From assembly GCF_900100075.1 (NCBI RefSeq), contig NZ_FNEG01000007.1:62001-126000 (forward strand): a stretch of 64,000 nt of DNA, read 5' to 3'. Origin of the DNA: Chryseobacterium jejuense. GTDB taxonomy: Bacteria; Bacteroidota; Bacteroidia; Flavobacteriales; Weeksellaceae. Position 1 is the stretch's first letter; each line of letters begins with the position of its first letter. A program made the translations under genes and the position numbers. Below the pieces are notes generated by a model that saw only the letters and a program-made list of their open reading frames with translations, was not told the origin of the DNA and did not search any database. Below, piece by piece: positions 49,923 through 58,494 of the stretch.

Positions 49923-50441
49923 TTAACAGCCTTCGTTGATGTAAACTGTAATTTCTGTAACAATATTATTAACAAATTTAAATGTTAACTGTGTTCCAGC
50001 ATCATAGTCATCAATATTAAAGTATCCTGCATCTTTAATACGTTTACCATTGTCATCAACCTCCGGACGAACACTAAATATAGGATAGTTTTTGTAAGTA
50101 TTGATAAGTTCATCTCTGGTACTTCCCACACCCATTCCGCTTTTGGTTCTGAATTTTTTACTGGTGGTTGTCATTCCTGCAATGGTAACAGCATCAGGTT
50201 TTGCAGAACCACCATAGCCCTGAAAAACTTCAATATTAATATCCTCACCATTGTACTTTACGAAATTCTTTTGTTGTCCGTCAGAAATTTTGATTTTAGT
50301 ACCTGCAATTTTTTCTGCTTCACTTTTTTCCATGAAGATCTTGTAAGGCCCGATTCTTAAAGTAGACACTTCAAAATTTTCCTGAGCTACTAAGGATCCG
50401 AATGTGAGTACAAAGACGAAAAGTGAAATAATTTTTTTCAT
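49923..50441 (-). CDS. Secreted protein of unknown function (172 aa)
   Basis: The signal peptide MKKIISLFVFVLTFGSLVAQ precedes a mature protein of about 150 residues with beta-strand-like alternation and a repeated 'TIAGMTTTSKKFRTKSGMGVGSTRDELINTYKNYP' element resembling short helix-strand repeats of secreted Bacteroidota proteins. It ends in a lone Cys (NEGC), which could form an intermolecular disulfide. No T9SS domain. No family identified. Transcribed alone. Confidence 0.72.
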   Translation of the reverse strand: MKKIISLFVFVLTFGSLVAQENFEVSTLRIGPYKIFMEKSEAEKIAGTKIKISDGQQKNFVKYNGEDINIEVFQGYGGSAKPDAVTIAGMTTTSKKFRTKSGMGVGSTRDELINTYKNYPIFSVRPEVDDNGKRIKDAGYFNIDDYDAGTQLTFKFVNNIVTEITVYINEGC

Positions 50442-50786
50442 AGTTTTAATACTGTTTTTTTATTTTAATTCTTGCCGTCAAAGATATTGAAATAGATCCC
50501 TCTCTAAGGGATAATTATGGAATATTTAAAAGGTTCCTGATAAAATTGCGAGTTTTTTACCATTTAGAGATGAATACAAAACGACCTCATTAATATTTTT
50601 AATAAAGTTTGTTTTTTTTAAGTATTTATTTTTCAAATCATTATAATATGTATGGTTATTATGAATAAATAGAGAATATTTGTTTTTTTGTATATGTTTA
50701 TTGTGTTAGATTTATAATTATTTTTAGCTAAATAATTTGTTTTTCATCCTTTTGATTATTTATTTGAGAATTAAACCACATAAACA
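50442..50786. other. 345-bp divergent AT-rich intergenic region
   Basis: No gene is seen. A minus-strand -7 box TATCTTTG (50479-50486) serves the 49923-50441 gene. The stretch before 50787 is A/T-rich with several TTTG strings but no clear TAnnTTTG at a sensible distance. Confidence 0.5.
50479..50486 (-). promoter_or_regulatory. -7 promoter box of the small secreted-protein gene
   Basis: The minus strand reads TATCTTTG, fitting TAnnTTTG, 38 bp before the start codon at 50441. Confidence 0.5.
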
Positions 50787-53018
50787 ATGAAAATTAAACA
50801 ATTACTCTGTCTGGGGATATTCATTATCTCCATTTCTTTAGGGAAGGCACAGGATTTTTTTACAAAAATTAGTGAAAGATCTGTTGAATCTAAGCCTGGT
50901 GACAGGTTGATACAGCCGGAAAGATTTCTCACTTACAGATTAGATGTAGCCGGAATGAAAAGCTATTTTCAATCAGTTCCGGAGTTGGGGGATACTGATT
51001 TTAAAGACAAAGCACCCATTATTATTTTGCCTATGCCTGATGGAACAAAAGCAAAATTCAAAGTCTGGAAATCTTCTGTAATGGCTCCTGAATTAGCAAA
51101 TAAATTTCCTCAGTTGGTTACCTTTACAGGACAAGGGGTTGATGATCAGTACGCTACTGTGAAATTAGATTTTACAGAATTGGGATTTCATGCTCAGATA
51201 AAATCTGTGGTGACAGGGGATATGTATATTGATCCGTATGCTAAAAATGATGTGAATAATTATATCATCTACAAAAAAAATGATTTAATAAATAAGAGTC
51301 CCATAATTTGTGGTACTAAAGAAGAGAAATTTCAGACTATAAAAAAAAACACTCAAAAAAACGTTACTCCGGGAGTAGGAAACCAAATTAGAATTTTTAG
51401 GTTTGCTGTAGCCTGTACAGGGGAATATGCAAAAGCTGCAACAGGGCAAGCTTCTCCTACTGTGGCTCAAACCCTGTCTGCTATTGTAACAACTGTAAAC
51501 AGAGTAAACGGTGTTTATGAGCAAGAGGTGGCTGTGAGATTGATATTAGTTCCTAATGAGACCAGCCTCATTTTTACAAACCCCGCTACAGATCCTTTCA
51601 ATGGTAATAATGATTCAGATGTATTAATTGAAGAAAGCCAAACTCAGATTAACGCCATCATCGGAATTAATAGTTATGATATTGGCCATACTTTTAGCAC
51701 AGGCGGCGGCGGATTAGCTTATTATGGTATATGTGATCCTGACTATAAAGGAAAAGGGATTACAGGAAGAGGTAACCCGGTTGGTGATCCTTATGATATT
51801 GATTACGTTGCTCATGAAGTAGGACATCAGTTTTGGGGACCCCATACTTTTAATGCAGTTACAGGAAGTTGTGACGGTAACCGGGATGCTGATGCTGCCG
51901 TAGAACCGGGAAGCGGGATTACGATTATGGCATATGCCGGAATTTGCGGATCTTTAAATAATTTAGCCAACAACAGTATTCCTATTTTTCATACCCGATC
52001 ATTTGAGTCTATCACTACAGCAGTATCATCAACAACGTGTCAGGTGACAACTCCTGTCAGCAACACTGCACCTACAGTAAATGCCGGGAATAATTATACA
52101 ATACCGAAAGCTACACCCTTTAAACTTACAGGTTCTGCAACGGATGCTGAAAACAATGCCCTTACTTATTGCTGGGAACAAAATGATAATGGTCCTGAAG
52201 GAGACTGGAATACTCCAACCGGAAATGCTGCTATATTCAGATCATTTATGCCGGAGACTGTTTCTTACAGATACTTTCCAAAGTTGACAAGTATCCTTAA
52301 CAATACAGTATCAAAAGGAGAAATTTTACCATCTTATGGAAGAACAATGGAGTTCAGACTAACTGTAAGAGATAATAATGCAGGTTGTGGAGGCGTAGCG
52401 AATGATGATGCAGTCATTACGGTTGCAGGAAATTCCGGTCCGTTCAAGGTAACAGCACCAGCTTCCGCAGTGACATGGGCTATAAGTTCTACACAGACGA
52501 TAACATGGGATGTCGCCAATACTACCGCTGCTCCGGTAAATTGTGCCAATGTAAGTATTTTACTTTCAACAGATGGAGGCCTTACTTATCCAACAACTCT
52601 GGTTGCTTCCACTCCAAATGACGGCTCTGAGACCATTACTATTCCTGACGTAAATACAACAACAGCAAGAATTATGGTAGCTGGGGCTGGAAACGTATTT
52701 TTTAATATTAATCCTGTTAATTTTACAATCAATAAAAATGTATTAGCTGTAAATGAAGTAACCGGAAATAAAGATGTATTTGTAGTATATCCTAACCCAG
52801 GTAAAAGTATTCTTAATATTAAATTTCCAACTACAAATGAAGCCTATGATATTACTATATATGATGTAAGTGGGAAATTAGTATTTAGTAAATTGAATAA
52901 TAAACCTGATCATAATAGGGTAGGTACTTTTAATGTGGCTCAACTCATAAAAGGAGATTATTTGATCAAAGTTAAAACGAAAACTACTGAAAGAACCATA
53001 AAATGGATTAAAGAATAA
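50787..53018 (+). CDS. Secreted metzincin metalloprotease with T9SS type A sorting domain
   Basis: A 743-aa secreted zinc endopeptidase of the reprolysin-like group. Signal peptide (residues 1-21, cut after GKAQ), a propeptide (about 22-200), then the catalytic domain. The zinc site HEVGHQFWGPH (His343, Glu344, His347, His353) and the Met-turn TIMAYAG (Met381) are plain. Beta-sandwich domains (about 430-640) follow, then VYPNPGKSILNIKF (about 668), the C-terminal domain for type IX secretion, ending IKWIKE. The secreted enzyme would degrade extracellular protein. Single gene. Confidence 0.93.
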   Translation: MKIKQLLCLGIFIISISLGKAQDFFTKISERSVESKPGDRLIQPERFLTYRLDVAGMKSYFQSVPELGDTDFKDKAPIIILPMPDGTKAKFKVWKSSVMAPELANKFPQLVTFTGQGVDDQYATVKLDFTELGFHAQIKSVVTGDMYIDPYAKNDVNNYIIYKKNDLINKSPIICGTKEEKFQTIKKNTQKNVTPGVGNQIRIFRFAVACTGEYAKAATGQASPTVAQTLSAIVTTVNRVNGVYEQEVAVRLILVPNETSLIFTNPATDPFNGNNDSDVLIEESQTQINAIIGINSYDIGHTFSTGGGGLAYYGICDPDYKGKGITGRGNPVGDPYDIDYVAHEVGHQFWGPHTFNAVTGSCDGNRDADAAVEPGSGITIMAYAGICGSLNNLANNSIPIFHTRSFESITTAVSSTTCQVTTPVSNTAPTVNAGNNYTIPKATPFKLTGSATDAENNALTYCWEQNDNGPEGDWNTPTGNAAIFRSFMPETVSYRYFPKLTSILNNTVSKGEILPSYGRTMEFRLTVRDNNAGCGGVANDDAVITVAGNSGPFKVTAPASAVTWAISSTQTITWDVANTTAAPVNCANVSILLSTDGGLTYPTTLVASTPNDGSETITIPDVNTTTARIMVAGAGNVFFNINPVNFTINKNVLAVNEVTGNKDVFVVYPNPGKSILNIKFPTTNEAYDITIYDVSGKLVFSKLNNKPDHNRVGTFNVAQLIKGDYLIKVKTKTTERTIKWIKE

Positions 53019-53037
53019 ATAATAAACAATTCACAAA

Positions 53038-53079
53038 AAAGGCTGTTTTCTATTGTTGAAAACAGCCTTTAATTTTTTT
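53038..53079 (+). terminator. Terminator after the metalloprotease
   Basis: AAAGGCTGTTTTC pairs perfectly with GAAAACAGCCTTT around a seven-base loop, followed by AATTTTTTT. Confidence 0.92.
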
Positions 53080-53119
53080 ATATAGATCCAAAATGTTGGA
53101 ACACTTCATCTTTTTAATC

Positions 53120-54679
53120 CTAAACAACTCTTAAATGCTGCTTATCCTTTACCAGCCATAAACCAATAAAGGTCAATAATCCATTAAGAACAATTAATTC
53201 CACACCAATTCTGTAATCTGTGTACGAAGTAACCGCAAAATTGATTACATAGGTGATGATAGGTGCTAGAATTGTTACCATAAGAATAGAGTACTTTTTG
53301 GAAATTTTGAACTTGGTGAAGATTCCAAAAGCAAAAAGTCCCAATAACGGTCCATACGTATATCCGGCAATTTCCATAATCAGATATACAATAGATTTGT
53401 CATTCAGCGCTTTGAATACCATGATTAGAATGAAGAACATAACCGTGAAAGTCAAATGCACTTTCATACGAAGGCTTTTCTTCTCTTTTTCAGTTTTGGT
53501 TTTATCTTCATTAAGGTTTAATAAATCTACACAGTACGAACTTGTTACCGCTGTTAAAGCCCCATCTGCAGAAGGGAATAATGCTGAAATTAATCCGATG
53601 ATAAAGATCACGGAAATCGTCATTGGGAAGTATCCATTAAGCGATAATGAAGGGAAAAGATCATCTCCCATCACATTCTTGATATTTCCTGCAGCATCTT
53701 TGAAACCGAAGATATTGCTTATAGGATCAGTTCCAGTGGTTCCGTATTCTGCACCATGTTGTAAAGCGAAAAGATAGAGTAGTCCTCCTAAAAATAAGAA
53801 AGCAAGATTAACTAGCAGAAGGGTTCCTGCAAAAGTTAACATGTTTTTCTTTGAATTTTTAAGGTTGTCTACAGAGATGTTTTTCTGCATCATTTCCTGA
53901 TCCAGCCCGGTCATAGCAATTGTAATGAAGATTCCGCCCAGAATGGTTTTGAGGAAAAATGTCTTGGAATTAGGGTCAAAATTGATAAAGTGAGTATAGT
54001 TTTTCTGTTCCAAAATAGTATACGCTTCACCAAAAGATAGGTTAAGGTTGGACAAAATGTAGACAATACAAGCGACCAAGCTGATAATCATGAAAGACGT
54101 TTGTAAAGTATCTGTAATCACGATTGTTTTTACGCCCCCCTCAAAAGTATAAAGAAGAACCATTAGCAAAAGAACCATGGAAGTTACCCAAAACGGAACA
54201 CCCAGGCCTTCAAGAAGGAATATCTGTAATACATTCACCACCAGATATAATCTTGCTGTTGCCCCAATTGCTCTTGAAATAATAAAGAATATAGATCCGA
54301 TTTTATGCGCTTCTACATTGAATCTTTTTCCCAAATACGTATAAATGGAAGTAAGGTTCATCTTATAATACAACGGCAGAAGGATAGCAGCCACAATAAA
54401 ATATCCGATGAAGAAACCAATCACCATCATATAATATTCAAAACCTCCATAAATATATTCGGAGCCGGTCATTTTTCCGACGGTTCCCGGAACTGAAATA
54501 AAGGTAACCCCACTTAAGCTGGTACCTATCATTCCAAATGCAACGAGCCACCATTTACTTTTTTTATTACCGATAAAGAAGGACTGGTTGTCAGAATTTC
54601 GGCTGGTGAAATAAGAGATCACCAAAAGGCCAATGAAGTAAATAAAGACAAACAGCAAAAGAACAGTTCCTGGATTCAT
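53120..54679 (-). CDS. Sodium:solute symporter (SSS family)
   Basis: A 519-aa inner-membrane transporter with about 13 hydrophobic segments. The family motif is at 'GTSLSGVTFISVPG' (about residues 53-66, the unwound TM1 region of the LeuT fold), and 'LFPSADGALTAVTSSYCVDLL' (about 365-385) is the SSS signature. The cosubstrate is Na+; the solute cannot be told. Monocistronic, with a -7 box at 54700-54707. Confidence 0.92.
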   Translation of the reverse strand: MNPGTVLLLFVFIYFIGLLVISYFTSRNSDNQSFFIGNKKSKWWLVAFGMIGTSLSGVTFISVPGTVGKMTGSEYIYGGFEYYMMVIGFFIGYFIVAAILLPLYYKMNLTSIYTYLGKRFNVEAHKIGSIFFIISRAIGATARLYLVVNVLQIFLLEGLGVPFWVTSMVLLLMVLLYTFEGGVKTIVITDTLQTSFMIISLVACIVYILSNLNLSFGEAYTILEQKNYTHFINFDPNSKTFFLKTILGGIFITIAMTGLDQEMMQKNISVDNLKNSKKNMLTFAGTLLLVNLAFLFLGGLLYLFALQHGAEYGTTGTDPISNIFGFKDAAGNIKNVMGDDLFPSLSLNGYFPMTISVIFIIGLISALFPSADGALTAVTSSYCVDLLNLNEDKTKTEKEKKSLRMKVHLTFTVMFFILIMVFKALNDKSIVYLIMEIAGYTYGPLLGLFAFGIFTKFKISKKYSILMVTILAPIITYVINFAVTSYTDYRIGVELIVLNGLLTFIGLWLVKDKQHLRVV

Positions 54680-54699
54680 GCTTAGATTTTAAATTTTAG

Positions 54700-54707
54700 C
54701 AAATATA
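54700..54707 (-). promoter_or_regulatory. -7 promoter box of the sodium symporter gene
   Basis: The minus strand reads TATATTTG, 21 bp before the start codon at 54679. Confidence 0.55.
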
Positions 54708-54912
54708 TAAAAAAGAACCATCGTGAATCGCGAATTTATAGTACAGTCAATTTCTCAAGAGGGGTAGTGAAGAATTAACAGCTTAAATAAGTAAAATAAA
54801 TATGAAAACATTCCAGTCATTGTTGAGTGAAACGCCCTCGCGAACCTTCTGCAGCATATTATTAAAGAAATCTTAGCGACCCCAGCGTTAAAAATAAAAA
54901 TATCTGCATAAA

Positions 54913-54942
54913 AAAACCTTCCAGATTTACTCTGAAAGGTTT
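54913..54942. terminator. Terminator after the stress operon
   Basis: AAACCTT-CAGA and TCTG-AAGGTTT pair across single mismatches, and the A-run on the plus strand gives a T tail on the minus strand. Confidence 0.75.
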
Positions 54943-54966
54943 GTATTGTAAGGGTGGAAACTGTGA

Positions 54967-55254
54967 TTAATTCACTAAAACATCCTGCAATTCCTCACTC
55001 TTTTGAAAACTAGCCTTTGCAAAAGGACAAAGCGGAATTATTTTTTTTCCGGTTTTCCGTGCAAAATCTACAGCAGCCAAAAGCATTTCTTTACCTACAC
55101 CTTTTCCGTTGTAGGCTTCTTCCACCTCCGTGTGGTCTATAATAAATCTTTCTTCTCCTGCCCAGGTGTATGTCATCATTCCTGCGCGTCTTCCATCTAT
55201 GAAAGCTTCAAAACTTCCGTGTTTCTCGTCGTTGTTTTGTTTTACTTCGATCAT
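54967..55254 (-). CDS. Small GNAT acetyltransferase (YjdJ-like)
   Basis: A 95-aa minimal Gcn5-type fold. The acetyl-CoA loop appears as EAYNGKGVGKEML (about residues 45-57, Q/R-x-x-G-x-G/A pattern), and KIIPLCPFAKASF (about 71-83) is the YjdJ-subgroup ending. E. coli YjdJ lies next to YjdI, as here, where the YjdI-like gene is two genes upstream. A paralog lies at 57951. It is last in the probable seven-gene operon starting at 58262. Substrate unknown. Confidence 0.88.
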   Translation of the reverse strand: MIEVKQNNDEKHGSFEAFIDGRRAGMMTYTWAGEERFIIDHTEVEEAYNGKGVGKEMLLAAVDFARKTGKKIIPLCPFAKASFQKSEELQDVLVN

Positions 55255-55257
55255 GTT

Positions 55258-55653
55258 TTATGAGAATTTAGTTAGTATTTCTATATCGTTGGTTAATATT
55301 TTATGTACAGGACAGGCATCAGCAATAGTGTGAAGTCTTTTCAATTGTTCATCATCCAGAATCCCTTCAAAACTGATCTCTCTTTGAAATACAGCTCTTT
55401 TAGTTAATGGGTAGTTTTCAAGTTCCACTTCCACATTAATGTTTTCCACATCCCATTCTTTTCTTTCGATGTACATTCTTAGCGTTGCTGCTGTACAGCT
55501 TGCCAGAGAAGTCGCCAGAATTTCCATGGGATTGAAGCCTTTGTTCTGCCCGCCTTTATCTATAGGTTCATCGGTAATGATTGTATTTTCTCCCGCTGTT
55601 ACCTCCGTATAATATTTTGTTTTTCCTAAACTTGCTTTTACCGTTACTGCCAT
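55258..55653 (-). CDS. OsmC-family peroxidase-like protein
   Basis: A 131-aa protein reducing organic peroxides, or a disulfide-handling relative, through two conserved Cys: TSLASCTAATL (about residue 53) and IADACPVHKIL (about 114). The OsmC fold has a beta-sheet with two central helices. Length and motif spacing agree with the OsmC/Ohr superfamily. Its start overlaps the YjdI gene by one base, and a GNAT gene follows 3 bp after its stop. Confidence 0.92.
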   Translation of the reverse strand: MAVTVKASLGKTKYYTEVTAGENTIITDEPIDKGGQNKGFNPMEILATSLASCTAATLRMYIERKEWDVENINVEVELENYPLTKRAVFQREISFEGILDDEQLKRLHTIADACPVHKILTNDIEILTKFS

Positions 55654-55871
55654 TATTTTCCAGTGTTGAATTTATAACTTAATGCTCCAGATGGGCATTG
55701 ATCTATCTGATTTTTTAATTCTTCAGGGGTTGCATTTTCTGCTTTTATCCAAGGTCTGTCTTTTGGATTGTAGACTTTGGGAAGCATTTTTACACATACA
55801 GCCGAGTGGATACACTTTTGAGGCTGCCAGATGACAGTAATGTCGCCGTTAGGATATTCGTGTGTTTCCAT
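55653..55871 (-). CDS. YjdI-like (4Fe-4S) mono-cluster protein
   Basis: A 72-aa small iron-sulfur protein. KCIHSAVC (about residues 19-26) and QCPSGALSY (about 59-67) supply the cluster cysteines in the divergent pattern of the Fer4_19/YjdI family. It is probably an electron carrier for the stress enzymes around it. Tight spacing (1-bp overlap with osmC, 1-bp gap to the TMEM175 gene). Confidence 0.9.
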   Translation of the reverse strand: METHEYPNGDITVIWQPQKCIHSAVCVKMLPKVYNPKDRPWIKAENATPEELKNQIDQCPSGALSYKFNTGK

Positions 55872-55872
55872 A

Positions 55873-56451
55873 TTAATTGTCTTTTAATGATTTTTCGATT
55901 CTTTGATCCGGAATCAGCCATATAAGAGCCACTATATAATAAAAACCTATGGCAATATAAGGATAAAAAAATGAAGTACCGATTCCTAAAATATAAAAAA
56001 TAATAGATATATTCTCTTTATATTTTGCGTGTATAGCCTCCTTCAGTTTTGAATTTTCACCTTCACACCGGATAATAACATTCTCCAGAATACTGTAGGC
56101 AATGGCGCATAAAACGAGGATAATACCATAGGTTGCTACAGGATTTTCTGCAAAACCGGTGGTACCAATCCATTCTGTGGCAATAGGCATCATTGATAGC
56201 CAGAATAACAAATGAAGATTGGCCCAAAGAATACCTCCGTTTACCCTTTTTACTGCCTGAAACAGATGGTGATGGTTGTTCCAGTAAATTCCTACATAAA
56301 TGAAACTGAAAATATAAGCTAAAAACTTAGGCAGTAGAGGTTTGAGACTAGTCCAGCTGCTTCCCTCAGGTACTTTCAGTTCAAGAACCATGATGGTAAT
56401 GATGATGGCTAAAACCCCATCACTGAAAGCTTCCAGTCTTCCTTTAGTCAT
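55873..56451 (-). CDS. TMEM175-family channel (DUF1211)
   Basis: A 192-aa membrane protein with six hydrophobic helices. The first carries RLEAFSDGVLAIIITIMVLEL (family motif F-S-D-G-x-x-A-I). It is the bacterial form of TMEM175, which is a potassium channel where tested. It overlaps the FMN reductase gene by 8 bp. Why a K+ channel sits in a redox operon is unclear; ion release in electrophile stress (as with Kef) is a possible link. Confidence 0.88.
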   Translation of the reverse strand: MTKGRLEAFSDGVLAIIITIMVLELKVPEGSSWTSLKPLLPKFLAYIFSFIYVGIYWNNHHHLFQAVKRVNGGILWANLHLLFWLSMMPIATEWIGTTGFAENPVATYGIILVLCAIAYSILENVIIRCEGENSKLKEAIHAKYKENISIIFYILGIGTSFFYPYIAIGFYYIVALIWLIPDQRIEKSLKDN

Positions 56452-56983
56452 TGGTTTTAATTAGGGTTTTAAAATTATCAATCTTTGTTTTTAGCTCACT
56501 GAGCATATCAGGATTAATCACTCCGCTTTCAAGATCAAAATTCTCATAGAATTTTGGTAGTGAAAAAGTATCCTTGATATCTGCGGCAAACTGAGGAAAG
56601 AATGTTTTAGCCGTATTCATAACATTTCCGCCGCCATACCCTCCGGGAGAAGTACTCATCAAGAGCATGGGTTTGTTTTGAAATACCTTTACATTAATCC
56701 TTGATGCCCAATCAAAAAGGTTTTTAAAAGCTGCACTGTAAGACCTGTTGTGCTCTGCAAGAGAACAGATGATCACATCACATTCTTCAATGACCTTTAA
56801 AAAGTGATGAGCTTCATCCGGAAATCCTTTCTTTTCAAGATCTACAGAGAAAACAGGCATCGTGAAGTCATTCAAGTCAATGAGGTTGATTTCTTCCTCC
56901 TGAAAATCCTTTAAAACAAACTTTACCAGTTCTCTGTTAATAGAAGTAGAGGAGCTGCTCCCTGCAAATGCTAATATTTTCAT
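56444..56983 (-). CDS. NAD(P)H-dependent FMN reductase
   Basis: A 179-aa flavodoxin-like fold oxidoreductase. The phosphate loop is AGSSSSTSINRELV (about residues 6-19), SLAEHNRSYSAAFKNLFDW (about 75-93) is the isoalloxazine region, and MSTSPGGYGGGNVM (about 109-122) the second flavin loop. It reduces quinones, azo dyes, chromate or free flavin in related proteins. The gene follows the pirin gene by 19 bp. Confidence 0.9.
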   Translation of the reverse strand: MKILAFAGSSSSTSINRELVKFVLKDFQEEEINLIDLNDFTMPVFSVDLEKKGFPDEAHHFLKVIEECDVIICSLAEHNRSYSAAFKNLFDWASRINVKVFQNKPMLLMSTSPGGYGGGNVMNTAKTFFPQFAADIKDTFSLPKFYENFDLESGVINPDMLSELKTKIDNFKTLIKTND

Positions 56984-57002
56984 GGTTTCTTATCAAATGA
57001 AA

Positions 57003-57902
57003 TTATTTTCTCTTTAAAATCGCTTTCGGTAGTGGAACATATTCTTGCTCATCACCTGGAACCAATGGAAATGCCTCATGATTTTGATCGTTCCAGTTTA
57101 CTTTAGCCTGGTCAATCACTTCCTTGTCAGAATTCACAAAGTTCCAGAAGATAAAACGTTCCTCATCGAAAGGTTCACCACCGAAAAGATATACCGTACC
57201 GTTTTCGCTCATATCAAATTCACAAAGCTTGGTGTCTTTGGCGATCATCAGTTGTTTTGAACCATAAGAGTTTCCTTCAGTAGTTACTGTTCCATCCAAA
57301 ACATACATCGCAGCTTCTCCATACAGATCTTTTCCAATGCTTATTTTCTTAGCCTCTTTGGTTTTGATCTCGATGAAAAATAACTTACTGTGTACGGGCA
57401 CAGGAGAGGTTTTTCCAAATGCTTCTCCTGCAATTAATTTATATTGAATTCCATCTTCTTCCCAAACCGGGATGTCATTTTCTTCAATATGATGGAAGGT
57501 AGGTTCAGACTGTTCAAGATGTTTAGGAAGGCCTACCCAGATCTGAAATCCGTGAAGCCTTTTGTCGGTGTGTCTTAAATATTCCGGAGTTCTTTCAGAA
57601 TGTACCACTCCTTTTCCGGCAGTCATCCAGTTAACAGCTCCAGGCTTAATCTCAAGAGCACTTCCGATACTGTCTCTGTGGAAAATAGAGCCTTCAAGCA
57701 GATAAGTTAGTGTAGATAATCCGATATGCGGATGAGGCGGAACATCAAGGTTTTGATAATCCTTTAATTCTGAAGGTCCCATGTGATCGATAAAAACAAA
57801 AGGTCCCACCGCTCTTTTTTCACGGAACGGAAGAAGCCTGCCTACCAGAAAATTTCCGATATCTGCTGCTTTTTCCTCGATGATAAGTCCAATATTTGAC
57901 AT
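57003..57902 (-). CDS. Pirin-family protein 1
   Basis: A 299-aa bicupin. The metal site of the N-terminal cupin is in PPHPHIGLSTLTYLLEG (about residues 55-71) plus GVVHSERTPE (about 98-107). The C-terminal part begins near residue 165. Pirins bind Fe and may have quercetinase activity or act as redox sensors. It lies in the stress operon between a GNAT and an FMN reductase. Confidence 0.9.
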   Translation of the reverse strand: MSNIGLIIEEKAADIGNFLVGRLLPFREKRAVGPFVFIDHMGPSELKDYQNLDVPPHPHIGLSTLTYLLEGSIFHRDSIGSALEIKPGAVNWMTAGKGVVHSERTPEYLRHTDKRLHGFQIWVGLPKHLEQSEPTFHHIEENDIPVWEEDGIQYKLIAGEAFGKTSPVPVHSKLFFIEIKTKEAKKISIGKDLYGEAAMYVLDGTVTTEGNSYGSKQLMIAKDTKLCEFDMSENGTVYLFGGEPFDEERFIFWNFVNSDKEVIDQAKVNWNDQNHEAFPLVPGDEQEYVPLPKAILKRK

Positions 57903-57950
57903 AATGATGTAATGCTTTTAATGTTTGTTTAGATAAATGTTGATGAAGGT

Positions 57951-58262
57951 TTATAGTTTGTCGTATCCGTCAAACTTTTCATCCACGATACGTTTCCACT
58001 CCGGATGCTTTTTGATAAAGGCAAAAACGTATGGACAAAACGGAAGAAGCTTTTTACCACTTTCTTCAATATAGTTCAGTGTTTTTTCCACTACCGCTGC
58101 AGCAGCACCTGTTCCACCAAGTTCCGGATCAGCTTCAGTGTGGATCAATGCGATCTGGTGGGTGGTTTCACGATAATCAATGAAGGCATAATGCCCATTA
58201 ACTTCTATTTGAAATCTTTTATCTGTTTTTACAAGGGGGATGTTTTCAAATTCTGGTTTCAT
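57951..58262 (-). CDS. Small GNAT acetyltransferase (paralog of 54967 gene)
   Basis: A 103-aa minimal GNAT. The acetyl-CoA loop is seen in the degenerate ELGGTGAAAAVVE (about residues 53-65), and GKKLLPFCPYVFAFIKKHPEW (about 74-94) matches the KKIIPLCPFAKASF region of the other GNAT. First gene of the probable operon; the pirin gene follows 48 bp later. Substrate unknown. Confidence 0.85.
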   Translation of the reverse strand: MKPEFENIPLVKTDKRFQIEVNGHYAFIDYRETTHQIALIHTEADPELGGTGAAAAVVEKTLNYIEESGKKLLPFCPYVFAFIKKHPEWKRIVDEKFDGYDKL

Positions 58263-58347
58263 AATTTTTGTTTTAAAAGTTGATTAAAGGTCTTGGTATG
58301 AAGAAATTAATACCCTTTTTTTATAAAAGAAATCTTGCTGAGAAAAC

Positions 58348-58380
58348 AAACCTAATAGATTTTCCATTTCTATTAGGTTT
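58348..58380 (-). terminator. Terminator after pirin 2
   Basis: A perfect 12-bp stem (AAACCTAATAGA with TCTATTAGGTTT), with GTTTTC following on the minus strand, 115 bp past the pirin 2 stop codon. Confidence 0.75.
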
Positions 58381-58494
58381 ATATTCCCAAATAATACTTA
58401 GTACTAATCTTCTCCACTTCAACCTCATATAATGATATATAAAGTTAGTAAAAAAGGAATGATTTAAGATTAAGGAAAATTTAATTCTATCCTT

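Noticed and set aside
52334..52549. Antisense and overlapping frames of 60-170 codons inside large genes (for example 805-1038, 53253-53777, 58690-59205)
   Set aside because: They lie fully within strongly supported genes on the other strand or in another frame and have no domain-like sequence.
54780..54905. Possible dispersed repeat (ATCTTAGCGACCCCAGCG region) or 24-codon frame between the symporter and stress operon
   Set aside because: The resemblance to flavobacterial GCGACC-type repeats is partial and no inverted arms could be aligned, so it is not called.
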